In this document: one piece after another, positions 52,466-61,347 of the stretch | Numbering within the stretch: position 1 is the stretch's first letter | Layout of the letters: every line of letters begins with the position of its first letter | Translations under genes and position numbers: made by a program | Assembly: GCA_963789565.1 (NCBI GenBank) | Contig: CAWBKX010000002.1 | Coordinates: 682,001 to 746,000 of the forward strand | DNA from: CALAGB01 sp963789565 | GTDB taxonomy: Bacteria > Chloroflexota > Chloroflexia > Thermomicrobiales > Thermomicrobiaceae | Length of the DNA: 64,000 nt | Direction of reading: 5' to 3' | The notes under the pieces: generated by a model | The model's database searches: none | What the model saw: only the letters and a program-made list of their open reading frames with translations | What the model was told of the DNA's origin: nothing

Positions 52466-52472
52466 GCAACTC

Positions 52473-55085
52473 TTACGCTACGACTTCAGCGCCACTCATC
52501 GCACCTCTGAAGACGAGAGAATCGTCTGGCGCAACCTCAACGGTCACTGTTTCACCGTCACGGATGGTGCCGTTCAAGATCTCCTTCGCAAGTCGATCGA
52601 GCAGCTCTCGCTGGATCACCCGCTTGAGCGGTCGTGCACCGAACACTGGGTCATAGCCTCGGCGAGCCAGTAGCTGCTTTGCCTGCGACACAACCTGCAA
52701 CGTTATGTTCCGTTGCGCCAAGCGATCCCGCACGAATTCGAGCTGAATGTCGACGATCCGCTCCAAATCCTGCAACGTGAGAGCCTGGAAGATAACGATC
52801 TCATCGATGCGGTTCAAGAACTCAGGGCGGAAATGTGCCTGTAGCGCATCAAACACGCGCTGGCGCATGTCCCCTTCGGCGTTGCCTGCAGCGGCCTGGA
52901 TGTAAGAGGACCCCAGATTGCTCGTCATGATGATGACCGAGTTGCGGAAATCGACCGTCCGCCCCTGTCCGTCGGTTAGACGCCCATCGTCGAGTACCTG
53001 CAGCAGAACGTTGAAGACCTCCGGATGCGCCTTTTCGATCTCGTCAAACAGGATCACCGCATAAGGACGACGTCGCACCGTTTCGGTCAACTGGCCACCT
53101 TCTTCGTAGCCAACATAACCTGGTGGCGCCCCAATCAATCTCGCGACTGTATGGCGCTCTTGGTACTCCGACATGTCGATGCGGATCATGGCATGTTCGT
53201 CGTCGAACAGGAACTCTGCTAGGGCTCGTGCAAGCTCCGTCTTGCCGACACCGGTTGGTCCGAGGAAGATGAAGCTACCCAGCGGTCGATTCGGATCCTG
53301 CAGCCCGGCGCGAGCTCGGCGAATTGCGTTGCTGACAGCCACGATGGCTTCGTTCTGCCCGACCACTCGCTGATGCAGGCGCTCCTCCATGTGGACCAGC
53401 TTTTCGATCTCGCCCTCTACCAGGCGCTTTACCGGGATGCCTGTCCACTTGCTCACGACCTCGGCGATGTCGTCGGCGTCGACTTCTTCCTTGAGCAGTT
53501 TGCTGGTCGATTGCGTCTCGCTGAGTCGGCGCTCTTCCTCTTTGAGCTGCTGCTCCTGCTGGACAAGCTTGCCGTATTGCAGTTCCGAGGCCCTACCGTA
53601 ATCCGCGGCACGCTGAGCTTGCTCGATCTCGAGGCGAGTCTCCTCGATCAACGACTTCAACTCGCTCACGCGGCTGATGGCCCCGCGCTGCTGCTCCCAC
53701 TGGGACTGCAGCGCGCCCTCTTGCTCGCGTACATTTGCAAGCTCGCGTTCAAGCTCCGAGAGTCGCTGACGCGATGCGTCGTCCTTCTCCTTGCGCAGCG
53801 CTTCTCGCTCGATCTCCAGCTGCATGCTGCGACGGTGGAGCTCGTCGAGCTCGACCGGCATGCTGGTGATCTCCATGCGCAGTCGCGCCGCCGCCTCATC
53901 GACCAGGTCGATCGCCTTATCGGGCAGGAATCGATTCGTGATGTAACGGTTCGAAAGTACCGCCGCCGCGACCAACGCCGAATCGATGATGCGCACCTTG
54001 TGGTGCAGCTCATAGCGCTCGCGAAGACCACGCAGAATGCTGATCGTGTCCTCGACTGTCGGCTCGCTGACCAATACCGGCTGGAAGCGGCGTTCGAGCG
54101 CGGCGTCCTTTTCGATGTGCTTGCGGTACTCGTCGAGTGTCGTCGCGCCGATGGCGTGCAGTTCACCACGCGCCAACATCGGCTTGAGCATGTTGGAGGC
54201 GTCCATGGCTCCTTCGGCCGCACCGGCCCCAACGACGGTATGCAACTCATCGATGAAGACGATGATCTGCCCTTCGGACTCCTGGATCTCTTTCAGAGCC
54301 GCCTTGAGACGCTCCTCGAACTCGCCGCGGAACTTTGCCCCCGCGACCATGGCGCCCAGGTCGAGCTGCATGATCAGCTTGTCTTGGAGCCCTTCGGGGA
54401 CGTCCCCGCGAATGATGCGCTGCGCCAGCCCCTCGACGATGGCTGTCTTACCGACCCCCGGCTCTCCGATGAGAACAGGATTGTTCTTGGTACGGCGCGA
54501 CAGCACCTGGATCACACGGCGAATCTCTTCGTCTCGTCCGATCACTGGGTCGAGCTTCCCCTTGCGAGCTTGCTCGGTGAGGTCGCGGCCGTACTTCTCC
54601 AGCGCGCTGTACGTCCCTTCGGGGTTCGGGCTCGTGACACGCTGCGACCCGCGAATGGCGGTGAGCGCGCTCATGACGCGATCTCGCGTCAAGCCGAGCT
54701 TGGTCAGCGATTTGATCGATGCCGAATTTGGCGCCGCATCGAATGCAGCGAGCAGCAGATGCTCTGTGCTCACGTACTCGTCGCCGAACGACTTGGCCTC
54801 GTCCTCGGCCCGTTCGAGCACTTTCCGCAGCGGGTTACCCAGAACCGGCTGAGCGCTGATCTGGAGCGTGGGCGCGGCTTGCAACACTCGATCGAGTTCG
54901 GCAACCGCCGCGCGAGGCTCGATTTGGCTGCGCAGCAGCACCTGCGGCACCACGCCGTCTTGCTGAGATACGAGCGCATACATCAGTTGATCGACGTCGA
55001 ACTGCGAGTGACGCCGGTCTTCCGTGACGCGCTGGCCCTCGAGGAGCGCTTGCTGTGCCTTTTCTGTAAATCGGTTTACGTTCAT
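52473..55085 (-). CDS. clpB: Chaperone ClpB (Hsp100 disaggregase)
   Basis: An 870-residue AAA+ disaggregase that works with DnaK. The Clp-N domain (about 1-145) is followed by AAA-1 with GEPGVGKT (about 200) and IIVFIDELHT. The long coiled-coil middle domain (about 395-525) distinguishes it from ClpC. AAA-2 has GPTGVGKTELA (about 600) and ILFDEIEKAHPEV. The ATG at MNVNRFTEKAQ was chosen by homology, with AGG upstream. It lies 79 nt after hspR on the same strand, suggesting a heat-shock operon controlled by HspR. Confidence 0.97.
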   Translation of the reverse strand: MNVNRFTEKAQQALLEGQRVTEDRRHSQFDVDQLMYALVSQQDGVVPQVLLRSQIEPRAAVAELDRVLQAAPTLQISAQPVLGNPLRKVLERAEDEAKSFGDEYVSTEHLLLAAFDAAPNSASIKSLTKLGLTRDRVMSALTAIRGSQRVTSPNPEGTYSALEKYGRDLTEQARKGKLDPVIGRDEEIRRVIQVLSRRTKNNPVLIGEPGVGKTAIVEGLAQRIIRGDVPEGLQDKLIMQLDLGAMVAGAKFRGEFEERLKAALKEIQESEGQIIVFIDELHTVVGAGAAEGAMDASNMLKPMLARGELHAIGATTLDEYRKHIEKDAALERRFQPVLVSEPTVEDTISILRGLRERYELHHKVRIIDSALVAAAVLSNRYITNRFLPDKAIDLVDEAAARLRMEITSMPVELDELHRRSMQLEIEREALRKEKDDASRQRLSELERELANVREQEGALQSQWEQQRGAISRVSELKSLIEETRLEIEQAQRAADYGRASELQYGKLVQQEQQLKEEERRLSETQSTSKLLKEEVDADDIAEVVSKWTGIPVKRLVEGEIEKLVHMEERLHQRVVGQNEAIVAVSNAIRRARAGLQDPNRPLGSFIFLGPTGVGKTELARALAEFLFDDEHAMIRIDMSEYQERHTVARLIGAPPGYVGYEEGGQLTETVRRRPYAVILFDEIEKAHPEVFNVLLQVLDDGRLTDGQGRTVDFRNSVIIMTSNLGSSYIQAAAGNAEGDMRQRVFDALQAHFRPEFLNRIDEIVIFQALTLQDLERIVDIQLEFVRDRLAQRNITLQVVSQAKQLLARRGYDPVFGARPLKRVIQRELLDRLAKEILNGTIRDGETVTVEVAPDDSLVFRGAMSGAEVVA

Positions 55086-55164
55086 GCTTTCGGAACCTAT
55101 CAATCGAGTTAAATGGGCCGTTATTGCCAGGCATCGGTACGTGTCGGAATGCTAGGTGGGAGGG

Positions 55165-55518
55165 CTAGACCGACTCGATCCCGAGCATACTGAGAAGCGA
55201 CTCGATCTCTCGAACCATGGGATCGAGACGCCCTTCATTGCGCTTGGAGAGTGCCGAGCATTCGCGCTGGAGGCGCTTGAGCCTGGCCGTCAACTCCATC
55301 GAGAGCTGAACACCGGCGAGATTGATGCCCCGATCTTCCACCAGGTATTTGACCTGACGTAGACGCTCGAGATCCTCGCTGGAATAGAGGCGGAGGTTTC
55401 CGGTCGTTCTCGACGGTGATACGAATCCCTCACGCTCGTACTTGCGAAGCGTCTGCGGATGGAGCTCGAGCAGCCGTGCCGCGACGCTGATCACATAGAG
55501 TGGCTCGTTGTTACGCAT
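55165..55518 (-). CDS. hspR: MerR family heat-shock regulator HspR
   Basis: A 117-residue MerR-type repressor. The winged helix-turn-helix begins YVISVAARLLELHPQTLRKYER (split here as YVISVAARLLE then LHPQTLRKYE) with the wing SRTTGNLRLYS. A C-terminal coiled coil spans about 70-110. The LHPQTLR variant is characteristic of HspR, which binds with DnaK at HAIR operators and represses clpB and dnaK genes. GGGAGGAAGC leads into the ATG. A strong promoter lies upstream. A clear HAIR repeat was not found. A longer frame upstream is rejected. Confidence 0.92.
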   Translation of the reverse strand: MRNNEPLYVISVAARLLELHPQTLRKYEREGFVSPSRTTGNLRLYSSEDLERLRQVKYLVEDRGINLAGVQLSMELTARLKRLQRECSALSKRNEGRLDPMVREIESLLSMLGIESV

Positions 55519-55554
55519 GCTTCCTCCCAGCGCACCAATGCCTAATACGTGAGG

Positions 55555-55583
55555 ATTATAACACCTTACATGTCTTATATCAA
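55555..55583 (-). promoter_or_regulatory. Strong promoter of hspR-clpB
   Basis: TTGATA (55583-55578) and a perfect TATAAT (55560-55555) are 17 nt apart on the minus strand. The near-palindromic TAAGACATGTAAG in the spacer could be an operator, but does not match the HAIR consensus. Confidence 0.85.
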
Positions 55584-55629
55584 CTTTCCGAACGTCGCGG
55601 AGCAAGAGTGCTCGATCAAATAACGCAGC

Positions 55630-55660
55630 AAGCCCGGTTCGGAAAACACCGACCGGGCTT
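55630..55660 (-). terminator. Terminator after the D,D-carboxypeptidase gene
   Basis: AAGCCCGGT-T-CGG pairs with CCGACCGGGCTT (55649-55660) with one bulged base. It lies 23 nt after the stop. Only a weak U-rich stretch follows. Confidence 0.55.
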
Positions 55661-55683
55661 GTTCTTCGGCGACGAGTTGGGTG

Positions 55684-57351
55684 CTAGTTCGCGACGGGAA
55701 CGACGACCTGCTGCAACAGCTTTTCGAGCTCACGGTGCGAGCCGCAGCCAAGCTTGATGACGGTCAGCAGTGATTTCGCGTCTGTGGTGCGGTCGCAGAG
55801 TGCATAGGCTCGAGCCGCGGCCACATATCCAGCGGGCTGCATCCCCCAGAAGCCTGTGCACCGGCTGAGATCGAATGTGGAGTCCGTCCGCAACGCCCGC
55901 GAAAACTCGCTCGAGGCGGCATGGTAGTCGCCGCGCAACGCCAACCGAACTCCCCGCGTACCAATGGTCTCTGCCGCGTTCAGCGAAACGACGTTCTCCC
56001 ATGCCGCGGGCTGCGGTGTCTGTTCGGAACTCGTCCAAGCCCCGATCGCGGTGGACATCGGCATGGCCGCATTTGGTCGCGTCTTGTTTGTCCGGCGTTT
56101 CGATTGGGAGCGTCGCTCGCCAGATGAACGGCGCGAGCGGCTCGACACTGTCTCCCGATGAGGGATCATGCGCATCGTCATGGCGCGACCGGTCGGGACT
56201 CCATAGCGCCAGAGCAGGCTTCCCGCGCCAATGACGATGGGATAGTTCACCACGATCGCCAGCACCGCCAGCATGGCGAAGAAGGAGGCCATCGGCCACT
56301 TCCACGAGAAGCCCGACGAACCCGCGCCGAGAAGGTTATGGCTGACGACAGCGACGTTGTCACTCACCTGATGAACCGAGAGCTTGTTCGCCGACGCCGC
56401 GAGTGGCGCGGTGGTGGTCGCTTGGACGGCGACCGTCTGGCCCTGAACTCCGGGTTGAACAACCACCGGAGAGAGCGTGATCGGTGACGTGTTTGGTGCC
56501 GTCTGGGCCGCAGCAATTGCGCTGAATCCGAAATCGAGGAGTGACGAGCCATCCTGATACCAGGCCGCGTCGGTGCTCTTCATGACCACGGCGATGACCG
56601 TGTGCCCATCACGCTGGGCGATTTCGACCAAGCAATAACCAGCATTGTCCGTGATGCCGGTTTTGCCGCCGATCAGTCCAGGGTATTCGCCCAGCAGCCG
56701 ATTGGCTTGGTACAGATCGTGCCCATCGCCGTTGTAATACGGCGTGGCAATGATCTGTCGAAACTCGGGACTCTTGAGGGCGTACATGGTGATTGCCGCG
56801 ACGTCGCGAGCGGTGGTGACGTGACCACTCTGATCCAACCCGTGAGGATTGACCAGACGAGTGCTGGATAGTCCCAAGCGCGCATCCATATCGTTGACCC
56901 ATCCAACAAAGCGGTCAACGGACTGTTGCGGAGAGTCTCCAGTCTCTGCTCCCAAGTTTTGGGCCACGGTCATGGCCGCGTCGTTGCCGGATGGAAGGAG
57001 CATTCCGTAGAGGGCAGTTTTGAGCGTGACGGTTTCGCCCGTCTGCAAACCCATGGACGATTCGCCGACGAGATCGGCCTGGTCAACAGTCAGCTTCTTG
57101 TCCAGCGGAGCGGCCTGGAGTGCATAGGCGGTTGTGAAGAGTTTGGTCAGGCTGGCGGGAGCCGTGGCAGTGTTCATATTCTTGTCGTAGAGAACCGCGC
57201 CGGTGTCGGCGTCCACGACAACCGCATACTGCCCAGTGATGGTCGGCTCACCGGCCGCGGCCACCGACGAGGTGGCAATCAGACCGAGAAGGGTGATTAC
57301 GGCGGCCAAACGACATGACGAAATGACCACGCGAAGCGCGCCTCGAAACAC
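55684..57351 (-). CDS. D-alanyl-D-alanine carboxypeptidase (S11) with membrane helix and cytoplasmic repeat-like extension
   Basis: A 555-residue penicillin-binding protein of the DacA/DacF type. After a signal sequence (about 1-33), the S11 domain has Ser67-Leu-Thr-Lys70, SGN (121-123) and KTG (230-232), all intact, and trims the terminal D-Ala of peptidoglycan stems. A second domain (about 285-345) is followed by a membrane helix (about 353-382). The final 170 residues are unusual: a very basic stretch, then a helical, TPR-like segment around AALRGDYHAASSEFSRALR. GTG with GGGAGG 6 nt upstream was chosen over TTG one codon earlier. A long structured leader precedes it. Confidence 0.9.
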   Translation of the reverse strand: MFRGALRVVISSCRLAAVITLLGLIATSSVAAAGEPTITGQYAVVVDADTGAVLYDKNMNTATAPASLTKLFTTAYALQAAPLDKKLTVDQADLVGESSMGLQTGETVTLKTALYGMLLPSGNDAAMTVAQNLGAETGDSPQQSVDRFVGWVNDMDARLGLSSTRLVNPHGLDQSGHVTTARDVAAITMYALKSPEFRQIIATPYYNGDGHDLYQANRLLGEYPGLIGGKTGITDNAGYCLVEIAQRDGHTVIAVVMKSTDAAWYQDGSSLLDFGFSAIAAAQTAPNTSPITLSPVVVQPGVQGQTVAVQATTTAPLAASANKLSVHQVSDNVAVVSHNLLGAGSSGFSWKWPMASFFAMLAVLAIVVNYPIVIGAGSLLWRYGVPTGRAMTMRMIPHRETVSSRSRRSSGERRSQSKRRTNKTRPNAAMPMSTAIGAWTSSEQTPQPAAWENVVSLNAAETIGTRGVRLALRGDYHAASSEFSRALRTDSTFDLSRCTGFWGMQPAGYVAAARAYALCDRTTDAKSLLTVIKLGCGSHRELEKLLQQVVVPVAN

Positions 57352-57354
57352 CAA

Positions 57355-57486
57355 AGACCTCCCCAGGCACCTTTCGGGCTTTCGGCGGCGGAGCGTTCAA
57401 TCGATCTCACTGGGAATCCCCAAACCCAGCGATTGCCGCTATGCGCGTTGCGCGACGGCAGAGCGCTCATCCCGCGTTGACTTGCA
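57355..57486 (-). ncRNA. Candidate structured 5' leader of the D,D-carboxypeptidase gene
   Basis: From the predicted transcription start the leader is about 135 nt. On the minus strand a closing stem GAGCG/CGCTC encloses TGCCG...CGGCA (with an inner GCGC-AAC-GCGC hairpin) and CGCTGGG...CCCAGTG, giving a multi-way junction, then GCCGCCGAAAGCCCGAAAGG just before the ribosome binding site. No known riboswitch class was recognised, although c-di-AMP types were considered. Confidence 0.4.
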
Positions 57487-57492
57487 GACAAC

Positions 57493-57521
57493 ATGATAAC
57501 AGCCTGCGACTGTACGTACAA
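57493..57521 (-). promoter_or_regulatory. Promoter of the D,D-carboxypeptidase gene
   Basis: TTGTAC (57521-57516) and TATCAT (57498-57493) are 17 nt apart on the minus strand. Confidence 0.65.
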
Positions 57522-57692
57522 GTAGGTAAAGCAACTTCGCGGTGATCGCCAGGTTGTGAATTGCGTGGCCGGTCGTTCTCCCATATCGCCAAGGACGGGA
57601 GGAATATAATGATGAAGTGGTCCCTCAGATGCTAGGATTTACGATGGCGTCGGCCACGAACGTTGAATTAGACGATGAAGGATGACACAAGA

Positions 57693-58901
57693 ATGAATTA
57701 CGACTTCCCTGGGAAGGGCAAGGTTGCCGTTCTCAAAACCCGTCCGGAGACAATTCTGGACGACATTGGCCAGGTTATGGAGATGGCGGATTACCAGTCC
57801 GCACTCCCGAAGGACCTGGACACCATTCTCAAGATCAATATCTCATGGCAGACCTGGTATCCAGCCTGCTCAACCACGCCATGGCAGCTCGAGGGTGTGA
57901 TTCGGCGACTGCAAAGCGACGGCTACCAGCACCTGATTGGCGCTCACAACAAGACCGTCGTGGTCGATGCCTACGTCGGCGAAAAGAACAACAAGCACAA
58001 GTACGTGGTCGACAAGTACGACGTCGACAATGTTCATCTGTACGAGCCCGAGATCGAGTGGGGCGTCTACGAGCCGAAGGACGAGATGCTCGTGCTGCAC
58101 GACATCTTCCCGGAAGGCATCAAGATCCCCAAGATGTTCATCGGCAAGAACATCATTCAGCTGCCGACCGTGAAGACGCATGTCTTCACTACGATCACTG
58201 GAGCCATGAAGAATGCGTTCGGTGGATTGCTGAGCGAGCGACGTCACTGGACCCACGCGGTCATCCACGAAACGTTGGTCGACCTCCTGACGATCCAACG
58301 TGAGATCCACCCTGGGCTCTTCGCCGTGATGGACGGTACCTTCGCTGGAGACGGCGCAGGCCCGCGCGCCATGCGTCCACATGAGAAGGACATCATCCTC
58401 GCGAGCGCCGATCAGGTTGCCATCGACGCCATCAGCGCCAAGATGCAGGGATTCGACCCGATGTCCCTGGATTTCATCAGACTGGCACACGAGAAGGGTC
58501 TCGGAATCGGCGATCCGAAGGACATAGAGATCGTCGGCTACGACGTCTCTGCCGAGGACTGGGGCTTCATCAAAGAGGACACGTTCGCCAGTAAGGGGCA
58601 GGACCTGATCTATCACGGTCCGCTGAAGCGCTTCGAAAATGCCTTGCTGCGCTCGCCAATCGTGCCGTGGTCATACTTCGCATCAAACTTCTACCACAAC
58701 GTCTATTGGTATCCATTCGTCGGACGCAAGCGCGTCATTGACGCTCTGGACACCAAATGGGGCCAGCTCTTCAAGAGCTATGACGACGGCAAAGTGGTTC
58801 TGCCAGGTCCCGAGCCGGGAGCGACCGCGGTCGCGGCGCTCGGCGCCGCGGCGCTAATCGGCGGAGCCGCCGTGGCTGCCAAACGGCTCCTACAGGACTG
58901 A
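57693..58901 (+). CDS. DUF362 domain protein
   Basis: A 402-residue DUF362 protein. ILKINISWQTWYPACS near 50, LPTVKTHVFTTITGAMKNAFGG near 180 and the DGTFAGDGAGPRAM segment near 235 are the family signatures. The ferredoxin-like cysteine clusters that some members carry are absent. A C-terminal Ala/Gly-rich hydrophobic helix (about 376-396) may anchor it to the membrane. The function is unknown. AAGGA lies 10 nt before the chosen ATG. An ATG six codons upstream precedes this site and is less likely. Confidence 0.88.
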   Translation: MNYDFPGKGKVAVLKTRPETILDDIGQVMEMADYQSALPKDLDTILKINISWQTWYPACSTTPWQLEGVIRRLQSDGYQHLIGAHNKTVVVDAYVGEKNNKHKYVVDKYDVDNVHLYEPEIEWGVYEPKDEMLVLHDIFPEGIKIPKMFIGKNIIQLPTVKTHVFTTITGAMKNAFGGLLSERRHWTHAVIHETLVDLLTIQREIHPGLFAVMDGTFAGDGAGPRAMRPHEKDIILASADQVAIDAISAKMQGFDPMSLDFIRLAHEKGLGIGDPKDIEIVGYDVSAEDWGFIKEDTFASKGQDLIYHGPLKRFENALLRSPIVPWSYFASNFYHNVYWYPFVGRKRVIDALDTKWGQLFKSYDDGKVVLPGPEPGATAVAALGAAALIGGAAVAAKRLLQD

Positions 58902-58935
58902 GCTTCGAACAAATCCGAATTTGCGCGAGCAACGA

Positions 58936-58975
58936 AAACCGCGGACCGATTCGTTCGATCCGCGGTTTCTCTTTT
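58936..58975. terminator. Bidirectional terminator between the DUF362 and plsC genes
   Basis: AAACCGCGGA (58936-58945) and TCCGCGGTTT (58959-58968) form a perfect 10-bp stem, followed on the plus strand by CTCTTTT. The A-rich left flank gives a weaker U-run on the minus strand. Confidence 0.82.
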
Positions 58976-58988
58976 CGTCAAATCTGAG

Positions 58989-59717
58989 TCAGGAAGATAC
59001 GGACGCGGCTGCTCGCTGCGTCTCAAGTTGTTCCGCATAGATGCCGCGATATTCAGGCGGGAGAAGCTCCGCGAGGTGCAACATCATCAGGTCGGTCAGA
59101 TCAGCCATTGACTGGCGCTTGCCACCAGCCTCTCGCTTCGGGAGGTAAAACGGCTTACCCATGCGAACCGTTACCTGCGGTCGGCCGTGACCCCGTTTGC
59201 TCCCCTTGGCGCCGTTAAGCGGCAGCACCTCAGTGCCGAAGATGGCAGTCGGGATGATAGGGACGCCGCTGCGCGCCGCGATGATTGCCACTCCTGGATA
59301 GACGTCTTTGAGCCCACCAGTCACGCTGCGAGTTCCTTCTGGAAACACTCCGACAATGAAACCCTCACTGAGGAGCCGCTCGGCATTGCGTAGCGCCGAA
59401 CGATCGGCTTGCCCGCGGTCAACCGGAAATGCGCCGGCAGAGTCCGCCACCCAGCCAACAAATGGGACGTCAAATACTTCCTTTTTCGACATCCACAGCA
59501 GCGGCCGAGGAAAGGCGGCGACGAGCAGGACGGGGTCGGAATTGTGCAAATGATTGCTGATGACCAGCGCGGGTCCGTGCTTCGGCACGTTCTCGATCCC
59601 TTCGATCTTGAAGCCGATCAAGAAGCGAAAGGCGGTCAATACAAATGGGCGGGCGAAGAGATAGAGACACAAGCGAAAGGTACGCCACAGTTTCTCTCGA
59701 AACGACTTCTTCCTCAT
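58989..59717 (-). CDS. plsC: 1-acyl-sn-glycerol-3-phosphate acyltransferase (PlsC family)
   Basis: A 242-residue membrane-associated acyltransferase for phospholipid synthesis. ISNHLHNSDPVLL holds the H-x4-D catalytic motif, FPVDRG and VGVFPEGTRS the substrate-binding blocks, and VPIIPTAIFG block IV. An N-terminal hydrophobic stretch (about 15-35) would contact the membrane. Its ATG overlaps the cmk stop (ATGA), so it is coupled to cmk, a common pairing. Confidence 0.93.
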   Translation of the reverse strand: MRKKSFREKLWRTFRLCLYLFARPFVLTAFRFLIGFKIEGIENVPKHGPALVISNHLHNSDPVLLVAAFPRPLLWMSKKEVFDVPFVGWVADSAGAFPVDRGQADRSALRNAERLLSEGFIVGVFPEGTRSVTGGLKDVYPGVAIIAARSGVPIIPTAIFGTEVLPLNGAKGSKRGHGRPQVTVRMGKPFYLPKREAGGKRQSMADLTDLMMLHLAELLPPEYRGIYAEQLETQRAAASVSS

Positions 59718-60445
59718 CTCCGCTCTCCAGTGCCAGCGTTCCTGTTGACGAGCGACACGATCAACTCGATCACTTCGTCGATCGTCAGCCCATCGGTCTT
59801 GATGACTTTGGCGTCGACGGCAGGTTTCATCGGTGACGCCGCACGCCTGGCGTCGATCTCGTCTCGACGCCCCATCTCCGCACGCACGTCGTCGAATGTT
59901 TGCCTGATTCCCTGGCGGTCGAGATCCAACACGCGACGCCGCGCTCGCTCATCGAGCGAGGCTTCCAGCCAGAGCTTCAGGTCGGCATTGGGCATCACAA
60001 CCGTGCCAATGTCGCGACCGACCATCACGACGCGTCCCTGTCGTCCAATCGCGCGTTGCTTCTCGAGAAGCGCGGCTCGAACGGCCGGATGCGCCGACAC
60101 GGCCGAGACGGTACGGTCGACCTCTGGCGTGCGGATAGCCCACGTCTCATCTCGCCCGTTGACCACCACGTCGGCCATACGGCCGTCGTCGATGCTCGCC
60201 GGTTCGATGCGGAGATCGAGCGAGGCGGCTTCACGAGAGAGTGATTCTGCGTCGGTCGGACTGATGTTGTGCCTCAACGCTACCAGCGCCAACGCGCGAT
60301 AAATAACGCCCGTATCGAAGAAGATGGCATGGAGCCGTCGGGCAACCTCACTGGCGACCGTCGTTTTGCCGGCCGCTGCCGGGCCGTCCACGGCGATCAC
60401 CAGTTCCCCGGCCAGGTCCTTGCTGTCGCGCTGGGGGTCTTCCAC
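59714..60445 (-). CDS. cmk: Cytidylate kinase
   Basis: A 243-residue CMP/dCMP kinase. The P-loop GPAAAGKTT (about 21-29), FFDTGVIYRA, the CMP-specific insert region and VGRDIGTVV are all visible, with RRDEIDARRAASP in the lid. The start used is GTG at 60445. A GTG closer to the conserved region (near 60400) is possible. Either way the start region overlaps the end of the upstream pseudouridine synthase gene in another frame, including the P-loop codons. Confidence 0.95.
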   Translation of the reverse strand: MEDPQRDSKDLAGELVIAVDGPAAAGKTTVASEVARRLHAIFFDTGVIYRALALVALRHNISPTDAESLSREAASLDLRIEPASIDDGRMADVVVNGRDETWAIRTPEVDRTVSAVSAHPAVRAALLEKQRAIGRQGRVVMVGRDIGTVVMPNADLKLWLEASLDERARRRVLDLDRQGIRQTFDDVRAEMGRRDEIDARRAASPMKPAVDAKVIKTDGLTIDEVIELIVSLVNRNAGTGERR

Positions 60446-61304
60446 TTCCGGTCCTATCTGCTCGCCTCCCAGTGTCTGTATTCGGTCCTCGTCCGCGCGG
60501 CTCAGGTCGCCCTCCTCGATCAGCGGGGCGAGGTCCGGTCGATGGCGGTCGGCGCGCGCCGGAGGCGGCCTCGCCGCTCACGTCCTCGTCGCCCAGTCCC
60601 ACCGATTCTCGGATTTGGGAGAGCTCGCCGCCGGTCAAATCGCGCCACACGCCGGATGGCAAACCGCGGATTTGCAGTGGACCAACACGCGTTCGTTCCA
60701 GCTTCAGCACAGGATAGCCGATGCGTTCCAGCATGCGGCGAACGATGCGGTTACGCCCCTCATGAATCACGACGCGCAGCACCGTGCCGCCCTCTTCATT
60801 GCGCAGCGGGCGTATCTGCGACGGAACGACCTTGGTTCCATCGACGATTACCCCCGTGCGCAGCCGCTCAAGAGCGTCTGGCGGAGGAAATCCGTCGAGC
60901 TGAACTTCGTACTCTTTTTCGAGTTCAAACTTAGGATGGGTGATGCGATAGAGGAGCTCGCCGTCGTTGGTCAGCATCAACAGACCCGAGGTTTTGCGAT
61001 CCAGCCGGCCGACAGGAACGACTCGCTCCGACACGTTAACTAAATCGAGCACGGTACGGCGCCCGCGCTCATCGGCAGCGGTCGTGATGTACCCGGAAGG
61101 TTTGTTCAGGAGGAGATAGCGACGCCGTTCCCAGTGCATCAGTTTGCCATCGACACGGATCTCTTGCCGTGTCGGATCGACCCGCACGCCAAGCTCCTGC
61201 ACGACCGCCCCGTCGACGCTGATTCGACCTTCGAGGATCATGCGTTCAGCCTTGCGTCGAGACGTGATTCCGTATGACGCAATGACGCGTTGCAGTCGTT
61301 CCAA
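60348..61304 (-). CDS. RluB/RsuA-family pseudouridine synthase with basic Arg/Gly-rich tail
   Basis: A 318-residue protein. The S4 RNA-binding domain (about 1-60, MERLQRVIASYGITSRRKAE) precedes the catalytic domain with PVGRLDRKTSGLLMLTNDG and its catalytic Asp. It should modify 23S or 16S rRNA. The last 80 residues are an unstructured Arg/Gly/Pro-rich tail, and 98 nt of this tail overprint the start of cmk. The start is TTG with GGGAG 7 nt upstream. rluB is the more likely orthologue, but RsuA or RluE/F are not excluded. Confidence 0.92.
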   Translation of the reverse strand: MERLQRVIASYGITSRRKAERMILEGRISVDGAVVQELGVRVDPTRQEIRVDGKLMHWERRRYLLLNKPSGYITTAADERGRRTVLDLVNVSERVVPVGRLDRKTSGLLMLTNDGELLYRITHPKFELEKEYEVQLDGFPPPDALERLRTGVIVDGTKVVPSQIRPLRNEEGGTVLRVVIHEGRNRIVRRMLERIGYPVLKLERTRVGPLQIRGLPSGVWRDLTGGELSQIRESVGLGDEDVSGEAASGARRPPSTGPRPADRGGRPEPRGRGPNTDTGRRADRTGSGRPPARQQGPGRGTGDRRGRPGSGRQNDGRQ

Positions 61305-61347
61305 AGAGTTGCTCCCGAAGTGATGGAATATGGTCGGGTTCAGGCCG

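Noticed and set aside
53373..55112. 579-residue open frame opposite clpB
   Set aside because: It is an antisense shadow of the highly conserved ClpB coding sequence, produced by codon bias.
55561..55577. HAIR operator in the hspR promoter
   Set aside because: TAAGACATGTAAG is only partly palindromic and does not match CTTGAGT-N7-ACTCAAG.
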